Shown: positions 8,677 to 17,917 of the stretch, piece by piece
How positions within the stretch are numbered: the stretch's first letter is position 1
Layout of the letters: each line of letters begins with the position of its first letter
Assembly: GCF_014323565.1 (NCBI RefSeq)
Contig: NZ_CP058669.1
Location: 1,143,501 to 1,207,500 of the forward strand
DNA: 64,000 bases
From: Hyphobacterium sp. CCMP332
GTDB taxonomy: Bacteria; Pseudomonadota; Alphaproteobacteria; Caulobacterales; Maricaulaceae
Reading direction: 5' to 3'
Program-made: the position numbers and the translations under genes
The notes under the pieces: generated by a model
The model's input: the letters and a program-made list of their open reading frames with translations, nothing else
The model's database searches: none
Told to the model about the DNA's origin: nothing

Positions 8677-8924
8677 TCCTGTTCCTCAGTTTGAGCCGGA
8701 GGTGTATCCGTGTTCGCAGCCACAACAATGCGCCAGGCTGCGCGTGTCATTATTCCGAAAATCACCAGTCCAATGCCGAGGCAGAGGCTGATAATCCCGA
8801 TCAGCAGGCCATTCGGCAATGTCACGGCATCCGTGATCAAAAGCGCGCCAAACAGCGTTGCCGCGGCACCGATCAGCAAGGCCGGGCCGGTAAAACGAAG
8901 GACGGGGTGTGGGCTCACCACCAC
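8673..8924 (-). CDS. 83-residue two-helix membrane protein within the gat operon
   Basis: GTG at 8924 starts inside the last codons of gatA, and the TGA at 8673 overlaps the gatB start (ATGA), so it is translationally wedged between the two. It has two hydrophobic helices (about 13-31 and 38-60) and an acidic, proline-containing tail. I recognise no family. The tight overlaps on both sides argue that it is a genuine gene. Any role in tRNA amidation is only suggested by position. Confidence 0.65.
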   Translation of the reverse strand: MVVSPHPVLRFTGPALLIGAAATLFGALLITDAVTLPNGLLIGIISLCLGIGLVIFGIMTRAAWRIVVAANTDTPPAQTEEQE

Positions 8925-10390
8925 TTCCCCGGCTTGTGGCTGAAGGCGGCCGCATCTTCCAGAGCAGCGCCGACCGAGAACAGGGTCTCTTCATCCAGCG
9001 CCGGCGTGATCACTTGCAGTCCCAGCGGCAGGCCGGACGCGTCCAGCCCGGCCGGAACCGACATGGCCGGCACCCCGGCGATATTGGCCGTCACCGTGAA
9101 AATGTCATTGAGATACATGGAAATCGGATCGCCCGACTTTGATCCCAGTTCGAAGGCCCCGGACGGTGTGGATGGCGTCAGCAGCGCATCGCAGGTCTCG
9201 AACACCTTGTCGAAGTCTTCCAGAATACGACGGCGGACTTTCAGGGCCTTGAGATAATAGGCGTCATAATAGCCGGCTGACAGCACATAGGTGCCCATCA
9301 GGATCCGGCGCTGGACTTCATGGCCAAAGCCTTCAGCGCGTGATTTTTCGTACGTCTCGGTCAGGTCCTGCCCTTCCACCCGCAGGCCATAGCGCATGCC
9401 GTCATAGCGCGCGAGGTTGGACGAGGCTTCGGCCGGATTGATGATGTAATAGGTCGGCAGCGCATATTTCGTATGCGGCAGGGAGACATCGACAATTTCG
9501 CAACCGGCGGCCTTCAGCCAGTCCACGCCCTGTTGCCACAGCGTCTCGATCTCCGCTGGCATACCGTCCATGCGGTATTCCTTCGGCACACCAATGCGCT
9601 TGCCTTTCACCGACGCGGCCGCAGCGGCCACGAAATCCGGCACGTCCAGCGGCAGTGAGGTCGATTCTTTCGGATCATGGCCGGACATGGCCTGCATCAG
9701 GATGGCCGCATCCTTGACCGTCTTGGCAAACGGGCCCGGATGATCCAGCGAAGAGGCAAACGCCACAGCGCCCCAGCGGGAGGCCCGACCGTAGGTCGCT
9801 TTTACGCCGACCGTACCGGTAAACGCCGCCGGCTGACGGATAGAGCCACCCGTATCGGTGCCGGTTGCACCAAAGCAGAGATCGGCCGCGACCGCTGTCG
9901 CGGAGCCCCCGGACGAACCGCCAGGTGTCAGTTTGGCCTCGGACCCCTTGGCCCGCCATGGATTGATGACATTGCCATAATAGGACGTCTCGTTTGACGA
10001 CCCCATGGCGAACTCGTCCATATTGGTCTTACCGAGGAAGACGCCGCCTTCCGCCCACAGCTTCGACGTAACGGTCGATTCATAGGGCGGCTTGAAGCCA
10101 TCGAGTATGTGCGAACAGGCCGTCGTCGAGACGCCTTCAACCGCGAACAAGTCTTTTACCGCGATGGGGGCGCCTTCGATCAGACCGCCTTCGCCCTTTG
10201 CCAGGCGCTCATCGGACGCCTTGGCCATGGCCAGCGTCTTGTCGCGGTCAAACACCGTGAAGGCATTCAACGCGCCCTGCGAGGCTTCAGCCGCATCCAG
10301 CGCCGCTGTCGCAACGTCCGTCGCGGACAGTTCGCGGGCTTTCAGTTTTGCGGTGATATCCGCAAGCGAAAGGGAAAGAAAATCAGTCAT
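8915..10390 (-). CDS. gatA: Asp/Glu-tRNA amidotransferase subunit A
   Basis: The 491-residue amidase-signature protein generates ammonia from glutamine for the GatCAB complex. The Lys-Ser-Ser catalytic set is visible: K79 in PIAVKD, S159 in the PGGSSGGSA loop, and S183 in DTGGSIRQP. The length is typical (about 485-495). The ATG at 10390 overlaps the stop of the upstream GNAT gene as ATGA, indicating translational coupling. Downstream it overlaps the small membrane-protein gene by 10 bases. The assignment is firm. Confidence 0.97.
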   Translation of the reverse strand: MTDFLSLSLADITAKLKARELSATDVATAALDAAEASQGALNAFTVFDRDKTLAMAKASDERLAKGEGGLIEGAPIAVKDLFAVEGVSTTACSHILDGFKPPYESTVTSKLWAEGGVFLGKTNMDEFAMGSSNETSYYGNVINPWRAKGSEAKLTPGGSSGGSATAVAADLCFGATGTDTGGSIRQPAAFTGTVGVKATYGRASRWGAVAFASSLDHPGPFAKTVKDAAILMQAMSGHDPKESTSLPLDVPDFVAAAAASVKGKRIGVPKEYRMDGMPAEIETLWQQGVDWLKAAGCEIVDVSLPHTKYALPTYYIINPAEASSNLARYDGMRYGLRVEGQDLTETYEKSRAEGFGHEVQRRILMGTYVLSAGYYDAYYLKALKVRRRILEDFDKVFETCDALLTPSTPSGAFELGSKSGDPISMYLNDIFTVTANIAGVPAMSVPAGLDASGLPLGLQVITPALDEETLFSVGAALEDAAAFSHKPGKWW

Positions 10391-10869
10391 GACCCGACGG
10401 CCTCTTTAACGGGGATAGCAAGTTCGAAATAGATATTCTGGTCGCTCTCCGGCGGATAATCGCCAAAGGCGGGGCGGCGCACATATCCGGCGGATTCATA
10501 CAGCGCTATGGCGGCATGCTGCAGCGATCCGGTCTCAAGCCGCACACGGTCATACCCCTTTGCGCGGGCGCACTCGTGCGCGGTCTCCAGCAATTGCCGG
10601 GCAATGCCCTGGCCACGTGCTGACGGCGTCACGAACATGCGCTTGATCTCGGCATAATCCGGATAGCGGCGCAGCGCGATCGTGCCGACCTTTTTCCCGG
10701 AACCGGTTTCGGCCATGAAGAAATCAATGTCATCACTGAGAAGTTCTTCGGGCAGGAGCGGAAAATTATTCTCCGCATCATAATGGCCCGACAAGCCGGC
10801 ATCGAGCGCTGCGATAAGCTCGCGCGCTTCGGTGCTGAGCGGATCAGCCGGCTTGACGGTTATCGCCAC
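10387..10869 (-). CDS. GNAT-family N-acetyltransferase in the gat operon
   Basis: A 160-residue protein with a GNAT fold over about residues 45-150. It includes the acetyl-CoA-binding segment [11 protein letters not shown] (motif A, R/Q-x-x-G-x-G/A) and a C-terminal YESAGY motif. It is expected to transfer an acetyl group from acetyl-CoA to an amine or protein N-terminus; the substrate is not predictable. It starts with GTG at 10869 overlapping the gatC stop by one base and ends overlapping gatA by four, so it is embedded in the gatC-gatA operon. Confidence 0.88.
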   Translation of the reverse strand: MAITVKPADPLSTEARELIAALDAGLSGHYDAENNFPLLPEELLSDDIDFFMAETGSGKKVGTIALRRYPDYAEIKRMFVTPSARGQGIARQLLETAHECARAKGYDRVRLETGSLQHAAIALYESAGYVRRPAFGDYPPESDQNIYFELAIPVKEAVGS

Positions 10870-11156
10870 TATTCCACGCTCTTGGGCACGACGAAGAAGC
10901 CCTCTTCAGAGCTTGGCGCATTCGCCAGCACCTTGTCGCGGATGCCACCGTCAGAGACGACATCCTCGCGCTGTGGCAGCGGAAATTTCACCGGCGTGGT
11001 CATCGGTTCAACGCCGTCGACATCGACCTCGTTGAGTTGCTCGATCCAGTCGAGAATGCCGTTCAACTCGCCGGTCAGGGTCGCCAGGCGGTCGCTGGGT
11101 TCGGCAATGCGGGCCAGCCGCGCAATGCGGCGGACATCGTCTTCTGTGACGGACAT
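10869..11156 (-). CDS. gatC: Asp/Glu-tRNA amidotransferase subunit C
   Basis: A 95-residue protein with the characteristic GatC pattern: an N-terminal helix (VTEDDVRRIARLARI), the LNGILDWIEQLNEVDVDGVEPM segment in the middle, and the FVVPKSVE end. GatC wraps around GatA and stabilises the GatCAB complex. It is the first gene of the minus-strand operon gatC - GNAT - gatA - small membrane protein - gatB. A divergent gene, ruvX, begins 111 bp away, so the operon promoter lies in 11157-11267. Confidence 0.96.
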   Translation of the reverse strand: MSVTEDDVRRIARLARIAEPSDRLATLTGELNGILDWIEQLNEVDVDGVEPMTTPVKFPLPQREDVVSDGGIRDKVLANAPSSEEGFFVVPKSVE

Positions 11157-11267
11157 GAAAATCGCCCTCTTTCGTGGAGTTCATCCAGATCGGCTTCTGA
11201 CTAGCAACGCCTATGCTGCAGCGCAAGAAAGCTTGACTGAAAACCGCCACAAGCGCACCCAAGAAAA

Positions 11268-11711
11268 ATGAATGATACGCCCGATCTGCCGCCAACCGGC
11301 CCCCTCCTCGCCCTTGATCCGGGCGAAAAGACCATCGGCGTGGCGGTCTGCAACGGCGACCGCACGGTGATCACACCGGTCGAAACCATTCGCCGAACAA
11401 AATTTACCGCCGATGCCATGCGTGTCTTCGAGCTGTTTGACGAGTTTTCCTGTGTCGGTCTGGTCATCGGCCTGCCCATCAATATGGATGGCTCCATCGG
11501 CCCGAGGGCCCAGTCTGCGCGCGCGCTCGGCAATAATCTGAAACGCCTTCGTGATTTGCCGATCCGCTTTCAGGATGAACGATTATCCTCCGACAAGGCC
11601 GAAGACCGCTTGCGGGCGGCCGGCAAACGCCGCGAGGAGATTGAAAGAGTGATCGACGCCCACGCTGCCGCCGTGATTCTTGAAGACGCCATCGGAGCTC
11701 TGACAGCATGA
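11268..11711 (+). CDS. ruvX: putative pre-16S rRNA nuclease / Holliday junction resolvase-like YqgF
   Basis: A 147-residue protein with the YqgF RNase-H-like fold: N-terminal LALDPGEKTIGVAV holding the first catalytic Asp, a central FQDERLSS stretch with the second acidic residue, and DAHAAAVILEDAI near the C-terminus with the third. YqgF is linked to 5' processing of 16S rRNA in E. coli and is also annotated as a putative resolvase. The length is normal. It overlaps the downstream transporter gene by four bases and is divergent from the gat operon. Confidence 0.92.
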   Translation: MNDTPDLPPTGPLLALDPGEKTIGVAVCNGDRTVITPVETIRRTKFTADAMRVFELFDEFSCVGLVIGLPINMDGSIGPRAQSARALGNNLKRLRDLPIRFQDERLSSDKAEDRLRAAGKRREEIERVIDAHAAAVILEDAIGALTA

Positions 11712-12634
11712 CGGTCATTCTGGGCGCCCTTTTGCCGATTTTCGCAGTGATCGGCGTAGGCTGGGGTCTGCGCCGGTCCAATCTGATGCCCTCGGAAATG
11801 TGGCCGGCGGTTTCACGCCTCGCCTATGTCGGTCTCTCACCGGCACTGCTTTTCTCGGTCATTTCCCGCGCCGACTTCCAGAATATCACCGTTGCACCCG
11901 CCATTCTGGCCGCCGTGCTCGGTTTCCTATCCATGGGCGGGCTCGTGATCGCGCTGAAGCCGCTGATCAAGACCGATGGCCCCGCCTTTACCAGTGTCTT
12001 CCAGGGATCTGTGCGCTGGAACGGCCTCGTGATTCTGGCCCTCGCTACCTTGTCTTACGGACTGGATGGCGAAGTGCTCGTCTCGCTCATCATGGTGGCC
12101 ACCATTCCTGTCGTGAACGTCATGGCCGTGACCGTGCTGACGGTCTGGGGCGCACACGAGAAAACGCCGGACATCAAGGCTGTTCTCTGGCGGATCATCT
12201 CCAACCCGCTTATCCTCGGGTGCATCGCCGGCGCGATCGCCAATCTACTGAACCTGTTTCAGACCGGACCGATCGCGGATGTGCTCGCTCTCATGGGACG
12301 CGCAGCGCTGCCGCTCATTCTCCTGGCCGTCGGCGCGGGACTGGATTTTACCGCGCTCAATGCCCGGCGGGGCCTCCTCGCCCTGACCGCCTTCAACAAG
12401 CTGATCATTGCCCCGCTGGTTTTCGGCGGGATCGCCTGGGCTCTGGGTGTCCGCGGCGAAGCGCTGGCCATCGTTGTCCTCGTCGGCGCCTCGCCGGGCG
12501 CCGCGTCGGCCTATGTGCTGGCGCAGCAGCTTGGCGGCGATCGCCGCCTTTCCGCCGGAGATGTGACCGCGACAACGCTCTTGTCCTTCGTGACGCTGCC
12601 GGTTGCCGTCTGGATTGCCACGCAGATCGGTTGA
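11708..12634 (+). CDS. AEC-family (auxin efflux carrier-like) transporter
   Basis: A 308-residue membrane protein with about ten hydrophobic helices arranged as two five-helix halves around a central polar loop. It matches the AEC/malonate-type permease family in size and in the N-terminal LLPIFAVIGVGWGLRR segment and the C-terminal GASPGAASAYVLAQQ region. The substrate is unknown (organic acids or similar are typical). The ATG overlaps the ruvX stop (ATGA), suggesting co-transcription. It is followed by a palindromic repeat at 12650-12728. Confidence 0.85.
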   Translation: MTVILGALLPIFAVIGVGWGLRRSNLMPSEMWPAVSRLAYVGLSPALLFSVISRADFQNITVAPAILAAVLGFLSMGGLVIALKPLIKTDGPAFTSVFQGSVRWNGLVILALATLSYGLDGEVLVSLIMVATIPVVNVMAVTVLTVWGAHEKTPDIKAVLWRIISNPLILGCIAGAIANLLNLFQTGPIADVLALMGRAALPLILLAVGAGLDFTALNARRGLLALTAFNKLIIAPLVFGGIAWALGVRGEALAIVVLVGASPGAASAYVLAQQLGGDRRLSAGDVTATTLLSFVTLPVAVWIATQIG

Positions 12635-12649
12635 CAAAAATGCGTCTTC

Positions 12650-12728
12650 CTCCGGCTTGCCTGCCCTCGCGAAAGCGGGGGACCGGAGGACCTCTGAGAT
12701 CCTCCGATTAAATCGGAGGATGACGGAA
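12650..12728. repeat. REP-like palindromic repeat, possible bidirectional terminator
   Basis: The intergenic stretch between two convergent genes holds a perfect palindrome (ATCCTCCGAT, 3-base loop, ATCGGAGGAT) followed by GACGG, preceded by a second, weaker G/C-rich inverted pair (CCTCCGG...CCGGAGG). A related double palindrome lies at 51070-51146, also ending in GATGACG. The shared terminal TGACG and palindromic heads resemble short dispersed REP elements. At this position it may also terminate transcription from both sides, although it lacks a long T-run. Confidence 0.6.
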
Positions 12729-12737
12729 TTACGGAAC

Positions 12738-13646
12738 TTATAAGCAAAGCCGCTCGCCCTCGCGGGCGATGCGATATCCACGATCCAGCACTTCCTGCGT
12801 TTCCGCACTGTCCTCATACCGGATCGGATTGGTGTGATTGTAGTGGATGAAGCGGATACGCTGGCGGATATCGTCGGGATAATCCTGGAACAGATCCATG
12901 GTTTCGGTAACGCGCGGATGCGGAATCGCGCTCATATCCCGGCCGGGCAGCTCATTGTTGTCGAAAAAAGTCGCATCAATATAGATGAGGTCGTCTTCCA
13001 TAACGACGTCCTCGATGCGAATTCCCTGATCCGCCCATTCCTCCCAGCTATCGATATCCGGAATGAAGACCACGGAGAGTTCGGGCCCCTGAATTCGAAA
13101 CCCGGCGGTCTCGGCATACTCGCGGCGGTGCGGCACATCCCAGGCCGATACCGCGAGGCGCGGCGTCAACTCCACCGGCTGCCCCGCCGTCATGACCTGC
13201 AAATCGATATTCCCGTATCCGGCCAGCTGGTCCCACGGACCATTGGTCGACAGAAATTCCGCCATGATTGGCAGGGTATGAACCGGCACGTCAGATGCGC
13301 TCATCGATTCAAAGCCGAGGAACATCAGGCCCGTATAATGGCCGATATGCGCATGGGTCAGAAAGACACCGTCAGGCGCGCCCTCTGTGCCCGCAAGCGC
13401 GTTCAAATCGTGCATCTGCTCACGAAAATCCGGCGTCGCTTCAAAAATGAAACGTTCGCCCGCTTCATGATCCACGATGCCCAGCGAGACCACCCGCCGC
13501 CGCAGACTTTCATCTTCCCAGGCAGGGTCGGCCTGAACATTGACCTGTGGAACGCCGCCGTCTTGCGACACGCCCAGGACAACCAGCTCAACGGTGCACC
13601 GGGCAGGTGAAGCCGCCTGAAGCGCTGCAGCCAGTATTGTGAGCAT
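12738..13646 (-). CDS. PqqB-like metallo-beta-lactamase-fold hydrolase, probably exported
   Basis: The 302-residue protein starts at ATG 13646, which has a strong GGGAGAGA site. A short hydrophobic N-terminus suggests export (weak). The body is a metallo-beta-lactamase fold related to PqqB: VVLGVSQDGGVPQ near the start and LTHAHIGHYTGL around residue 107 in place of the classical HxHxDH. Later ligand-like histidines occur in WDVPHRR and RFIHYNHTNP. No other pqq genes are present, so it is probably not a PQQ biosynthesis gene. The substrate is unknown. It is divergent from pyrB. Confidence 0.8.
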   Translation of the reverse strand: MLTILAAALQAASPARCTVELVVLGVSQDGGVPQVNVQADPAWEDESLRRRVVSLGIVDHEAGERFIFEATPDFREQMHDLNALAGTEGAPDGVFLTHAHIGHYTGLMFLGFESMSASDVPVHTLPIMAEFLSTNGPWDQLAGYGNIDLQVMTAGQPVELTPRLAVSAWDVPHRREYAETAGFRIQGPELSVVFIPDIDSWEEWADQGIRIEDVVMEDDLIYIDATFFDNNELPGRDMSAIPHPRVTETMDLFQDYPDDIRQRIRFIHYNHTNPIRYEDSAETQEVLDRGYRIAREGERLCL

Positions 13647-13771
13647 AATCTCTCTCCCGAAATCTGCCAAAGGCGCGGATTCCAAACCCTTGATTTTCAT
13701 GGCAGTCAGGTCAATGACTTGCCGTTGATCGAGTCTCACCCTATACCGCCCGAAATCAGCTGGGAATTCAC

Positions 13772-14740
13772 ATGGGTCGCGCTGACTTCAGTTATGACTT
13801 TCCTCATGACCGTCTGATCACGGTCGATGACCTCAATCCTCTGGATATCCAGATTCTGTTTGAACGCGCGGAGCACTGGCTCGCCATCAATCAGTCCCCC
13901 GACAAAAAGCACGATGCGCTCAAGGGCCTGACCCAGATCAATCTGTTTTTCGAGCCGTCGACGCGCACGCTGGCCTCCTTCGAACTCGCCGGCAAACGGC
14001 TGGGCGCGGACGTCGTCAATTTCTCCGCTGCCAATTCTTCCACCAAGAAAGGCGAGACTCTCGCCGATACAGCCCGCACACTGGCGGCCATGCACCCGGA
14101 TCTGATCGTCGTGCGCCATAACACGTCCGGCGCAGCCGACTTCATCCACCGCGAAACCGGCATCGCCACGATCAATGCCGGTGACGGCATGCATTCGCAC
14201 CCGACACAGGGCCTGCTGGACCTCTTTGCTCTGTCCCGGCGGATTGGCGATGTTGGCGGCAAGCGGGTGTTGATTGTCGGCGACATTCTGCACAGCCGCG
14301 TCGCCCGGTCAGATGTCGGCATGCTCAATCTGCTCGGCGCGGAAATTCGCCTCTGCGCCCCGCCAACCCTGCTGCCGACAGATGTCGACCGTTGGGGTGC
14401 CGAAATTTTCCATGATCTGGATGATGCGCTCGATGGCTGCGATGCGGTCATCACGCTGCGCCTGCAAAAGGAACGGATGTCAGGCGCCCTGATCCCGTCG
14501 TCTCGCGAATATTACCATTTCTGGGGCGTCACTGCCCGGCGGCTCGAGTTTGCCAACCCCGACTGTGTTGTCATGCATCCCGGCCCCATGAACCGCAATG
14601 TCGAGATAGAGAGCACGCTGGCCGATGATGACGAGCGCAGCCTGATCCTCGATCAGGTCGAGGCCGGTGTCGCCATTCGCATGGCCGTACTCGAACAACT
14701 GGGACAGCGCGCCCGCAAGAATGCGAGGCCCGGACAATGA
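13772..14740 (+). CDS. pyrB: aspartate carbamoyltransferase catalytic subunit
   Basis: PyrB condenses carbamoyl phosphate and aspartate in pyrimidine synthesis. The 322-residue protein shows the carbamoyl-phosphate motif F-E-P-S63-T-R-T, the SSTKKGETL loop, HPTQ at 143-146, and the C-terminal MHPGPMNRN aspartate-binding region. No pyrI is present. Instead it overlaps by four bases with a dihydroorotase-like gene that lacks metal ligands, the arrangement seen for dodecameric bacterial enzymes such as those of Pseudomonas. The assignment is firm. Confidence 0.97.
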   Translation: MGRADFSYDFPHDRLITVDDLNPLDIQILFERAEHWLAINQSPDKKHDALKGLTQINLFFEPSTRTLASFELAGKRLGADVVNFSAANSSTKKGETLADTARTLAAMHPDLIVVRHNTSGAADFIHRETGIATINAGDGMHSHPTQGLLDLFALSRRIGDVGGKRVLIVGDILHSRVARSDVGMLNLLGAEIRLCAPPTLLPTDVDRWGAEIFHDLDDALDGCDAVITLRLQKERMSGALIPSSREYYHFWGVTARRLEFANPDCVVMHPGPMNRNVEIESTLADDDERSLILDQVEAGVAIRMAVLEQLGQRARKNARPGQ

Positions 14741-16014
14741 CGGCGATCACCATCCGCAATGCCCGTATCGTCGACCCCGCAACCGGCCGTGACGAGTTGG
14801 CCAGCCTGCGCGTTGAAAACGGCCTGATTGCCGATATCGGTGACGGCATCGCACAGGACGATGATAACATCATTGATGCCAACGGCGCTATTCTCGCCCC
14901 GGCGCTGATTGATCTGCGGGCCGCCATCGAACCGGCTTTCACGCCCGGCGGCGAAACGCTCGACAGCCTCGCGCGCGCTGCGGTTGCAAGCGGGGTCGGA
15001 ACCATTGTGATTTCGCCAACACGGCAAATGCCCATCGATCATCCTGAAACCGTCATGGGGCTTCGATCTGCGACCCTTCCCCTGCCGGTTCGAACGCTGA
15101 TTTGCGCCGGTGCCACGCTTGGTCTGCGCGGCGACGCCTTGTCCGAACTCGGCCTCATGGCGACGAGCGGCGCCGCCATGGTGTCTCAGGGCGACGATCC
15201 CGTTGCCGACACGGCCACGCTTCGGAATGTTCTCAGCTACGCTTCCGGATTCGAGCTCTGGGTGGCGAGCCCGCCGCGTGACGCGGGTCTGTCCCGGCAG
15301 ACGGTCGCGACGGAAAGCGAAGCCGCAGCCCGCTTTGGTCTGAACGTCGAGCCCACCGTTTCCGAACGCATGGCGATTGATCGCGACGCTTCACTTGCAG
15401 AGCTGACCGGTGCGCGTTTGATGATTGACCGTGTCTCCACCCGCGATGGCGTCGAAGCCATCTCCCGCGCCCGAAAGCGCGGTATTGAAATCTCCGCGAC
15501 GGTGGCCATTGCCAATCTCACACTCAACGCTGTGGATGCCGACGGGCTCGATCCGGCTTACCGCCTGACACCACCGCTTCGCAGCGAAGACGACCGCCGG
15601 GCACTGGTCGCGGCGATTGAAGCTGGTCTCATCGACGCGGTGGTGTCCGATCACCGCCCAATGGATCTGGATCAGAAGGCCCAGCCTTTCGCAGACGCAG
15701 CCACCGGCTCCATCTCCATCGAAACCCTGCTCGCGGCCATGCTCGGACTGGTTCACGAGGAAGAGCTGGATCTGGTCTCCGCCTTGCGTCCCCTGACCAG
15801 CGGTCCGGCGGAATTGCTGGGCCTGCCCCAGGGCCGCCTCGAAGCAGGCGCGCCGGCCGATCTGGTCTTGATTGATGGTGACGCGCCCTGGGTCTTCGAC
15901 ACAAGAAACAGTGCGTCCGCGCGGCGAAATTCAGCCTGGCAAAACAGGCGCTTTCAGGGCCGGGTCTTGATGACCATGGTCGATGGGGGCATTGTATACA
16001 ACCTGAAGGGGTGA
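14737..16014 (+). CDS. pyrX: dihydroorotase-like protein, probably catalytically inactive (PyrC'/PyrX type)
   Basis: The 425-residue protein is homologous along its length to class I dihydroorotases (amidohydrolase fold) and keeps the late SDHRP motif. However, the metal-binding D-x-H-x-H segment near the N-terminus reads D59-L-R61-A-A63, so both histidines are missing. In Pseudomonas the pyrB-linked pyrC' product likewise lacks these histidines, is inactive, and is needed for aspartate carbamoyltransferase assembly. The same structural role is inferred here from the overlap with pyrB. A functional pyrC should exist elsewhere. It is often annotated simply as pyrC. Confidence 0.88.
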   Translation: MTAITIRNARIVDPATGRDELASLRVENGLIADIGDGIAQDDDNIIDANGAILAPALIDLRAAIEPAFTPGGETLDSLARAAVASGVGTIVISPTRQMPIDHPETVMGLRSATLPLPVRTLICAGATLGLRGDALSELGLMATSGAAMVSQGDDPVADTATLRNVLSYASGFELWVASPPRDAGLSRQTVATESEAAARFGLNVEPTVSERMAIDRDASLAELTGARLMIDRVSTRDGVEAISRARKRGIEISATVAIANLTLNAVDADGLDPAYRLTPPLRSEDDRRALVAAIEAGLIDAVVSDHRPMDLDQKAQPFADAATGSISIETLLAAMLGLVHEEELDLVSALRPLTSGPAELLGLPQGRLEAGAPADLVLIDGDAPWVFDTRNSASARRNSAWQNRRFQGRVLMTMVDGGIVYNLKG

Positions 16015-16020
16015 CGCGAT

Positions 16021-16626
16021 ATGTCAGGCTGGGAAATCATTTCAACAATACTGGCCGCCACGGGCGGTTATCTGTTCGGATCCATCCCTTTTGGTCTGGT
16101 CCTGACGCGGATGGCGGGGCTCGGCGATATCCGCGAGATCGGCTCGAAGAATATCGGCGCCACCAACGTCTTGCGGACCGGCCGGAAAGATCTGGCCGCC
16201 GCGACGCTTGTTCTGGACGCGGCCAAGGCCGGTATGGCCGCCCTCCTCTTCACATTCCTGTTCGGCACGACCGCTGGTCTCGTCGCCGGCGGGGCGGCCT
16301 TTCTCGGTCACTGCTTCCCGGTCTGGCTCGGTTTCAAGGGCGGCAAGGGTGTCGCCACATTCTACGGCACCCTGTTTGCCGTCGCCTGGCCGGTCGGTTT
16401 GCTCGCAGCACTGACATGGATCGGCATGGCGCTGATGCTGCGTATTTCCTCGCTCAGCGCCCTCGTAGCCGCAGCGGCAGCGCCGCTGATTGCCTATGCC
16501 TTTGACCGGCCCGGCGTTGCTGTGCTGTGCATCTTTCTCGCCATCCTTATCTACTGGCGGCACCGCGCCAATATTTCCCGACTGCTCGCCGGTGATGAAC
16601 CTTCAATCGGCGCAAAGAAGGCGTGA
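16021..16626 (+). CDS. plsY: glycerol-3-phosphate acyltransferase (acyl-phosphate type)
   Basis: PlsY transfers the acyl group of acyl-phosphate to glycerol-3-phosphate, the first step of phospholipid synthesis, in the inner membrane. The 201-residue protein has about five helices and the three family motifs: GSIPFG (about 19-24), GSKNIGATNVLR (about 41-52), and GFKGGKGVATF (about 105-115). It is 6 bp after the dihydroorotase-like gene and overlaps dprA, so it belongs to the pyrB-dprA operon. Confidence 0.96.
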   Translation: MSGWEIISTILAATGGYLFGSIPFGLVLTRMAGLGDIREIGSKNIGATNVLRTGRKDLAAATLVLDAAKAGMAALLFTFLFGTTAGLVAGGAAFLGHCFPVWLGFKGGKGVATFYGTLFAVAWPVGLLAALTWIGMALMLRISSLSALVAAAAAPLIAYAFDRPGVAVLCIFLAILIYWRHRANISRLLAGDEPSIGAKKA

Positions 16627-17744
16627 TCCGGCAGGAACTGACCCACGCCGAGCGCGTCGACTGGCTGCGGCTGGCGCGCACGCCACAAGTCGGACCCGTT
16701 GCGTTTGCAAAATTGATCGCCCGTTATGGCAATGCCGGTGACGCACTCGAAGCCCTCCCCGCCCTCGCCGCGAAAGGCGGCCGCATCAACGCCCTGAAAA
16801 TCGTCAGCCGCGAAGAGGCCGAGGCAGAGCTTGCTGCCACTGACAACTTCGGCGCACGCATTCTGATGGCGTGTGAGCCGGAATACCCGGACTTGCTGGC
16901 GGTTCTGGATCCGCCGCCACCGGTGATCAGTGTGCAAGGCAGACTCGATCCGGATGCGGCCCCGTGCTGCGCCATTGTCGGCTCCCGCAATTCCTCTGCG
17001 ATCGGCATCCGCTTTGCGCGCGATGTTGCAAGAGAGCTCGGTCAGGCAGGTATCACCATCGTATCCGGGCTGGCACGCGGCATTGACGGCGCCGCCCACA
17101 CGGGTGCCCTGGACACCGGCACGATTGCCGTCCTCGCCAGCGGACTGGACCATATTTACCCGCCGGAACATGCCGACCTCCATCAGGCGATCGCACAACA
17201 AGGATTGCTGGTCACGGAATCTCCGCTCGGCGCCGTGCCGACGGCGCGCGATTTTCCGCGTCGCAACCGGCTGATATCGGGTCTGTCGCTCGGAACGGTC
17301 GTCATCGAAGCGGCCATGCGATCCGGGTCGTTGATTACGGCGCGTCTGGCGGCCGAACAGGGCCGCGAAGTCATGGCGACACCGGGATCGCCTCTGGATC
17401 CGCGAGCCAAAGGCACCAATAAGCTGATCCGCGATGGCGCGGCGTTGATCGAGAGCGCTGATGATATCCTCGACATTTTACGTCAGGCCAAACGGCCCGT
17501 CGCCGCCGAATCCGACACGCCAGACTATATGGCGGACACAGATGACGAAGCTGATGCCACGGTCCGGACCCGTATCGCGGAGCTTCTGTCGCCCTCACCG
17601 GTCTCTATAGATGAGCTCGTGAGGCAGTCAGGTGCCAGCGCCGGCGAAGTCCATAGCGTATTGATCGAACTGGAACTCGCAGGCCGCGCAAGTGTTCTGC
17701 CCGGCGGTCTCGTCCAGATGGCGCTTCAGGATGACCCGGATTGA
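16623..17744 (+). CDS. dprA: DNA-processing protein DprA (transformation/RecA loader)
   Basis: DprA protects incoming single-stranded DNA and loads RecA. The 373-residue protein has an N-terminal helical region (about 1-70), the Rossmann-like core with SRNSSAIG, VSGLARGIDGAAH and FPRRNRLISGLS motifs, and a C-terminal winged-helix-like domain (about 310-370). The GTG at 16623 overlaps the plsY stop. A small gene on the opposite strand overlaps its last 19 bases. The position between plsY and topA is common in alphaproteobacteria. Confidence 0.95.
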   Translation: MIRQELTHAERVDWLRLARTPQVGPVAFAKLIARYGNAGDALEALPALAAKGGRINALKIVSREEAEAELAATDNFGARILMACEPEYPDLLAVLDPPPPVISVQGRLDPDAAPCCAIVGSRNSSAIGIRFARDVARELGQAGITIVSGLARGIDGAAHTGALDTGTIAVLASGLDHIYPPEHADLHQAIAQQGLLVTESPLGAVPTARDFPRRNRLISGLSLGTVVIEAAMRSGSLITARLAAEQGREVMATPGSPLDPRAKGTNKLIRDGAALIESADDILDILRQAKRPVAAESDTPDYMADTDDEADATVRTRIAELLSPSPVSIDELVRQSGASAGEVHSVLIELELAGRASVLPGGLVQMALQDDPD

Positions 17745-17917
17745 TGCCGTTCGGATTCCAGCGCCAGAAGTGGAATGGCCGACTTTATGAGGTCACTTGA
17801 TCGCTCAAGACCTGCCTGCCGCGAAAGCGCCGCCAGCTCTCCCAACATTTCAGCAACAAAGTCAGCCGCCTGTTCCGGCAGTATGGTCTCGATCTCACCG
17901 GCTGTTTGAATATCCAT
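17726..17917 (-). CDS. 63-residue hypothetical protein between dprA and topA
   Basis: The frame starts at ATG 17917 after a clear GGGGGAG site and ends inside the 3' end of dprA (19-base convergent overlap). The product is mostly helical and acidic (EAD-rich), with an amphipathic segment around residues 16-50. There is no signal or transmembrane helix. I do not recognise a family. Similar small helical proteins near topA occur in related bacteria, but this is recalled, not checked. The good ribosome-binding site supports coding. Confidence 0.6.
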   Translation of the reverse strand: MDIQTAGEIETILPEQAADFVAEMLGELAALSRQAGLERSSDLIKSAIPLLALESERHQSGSS

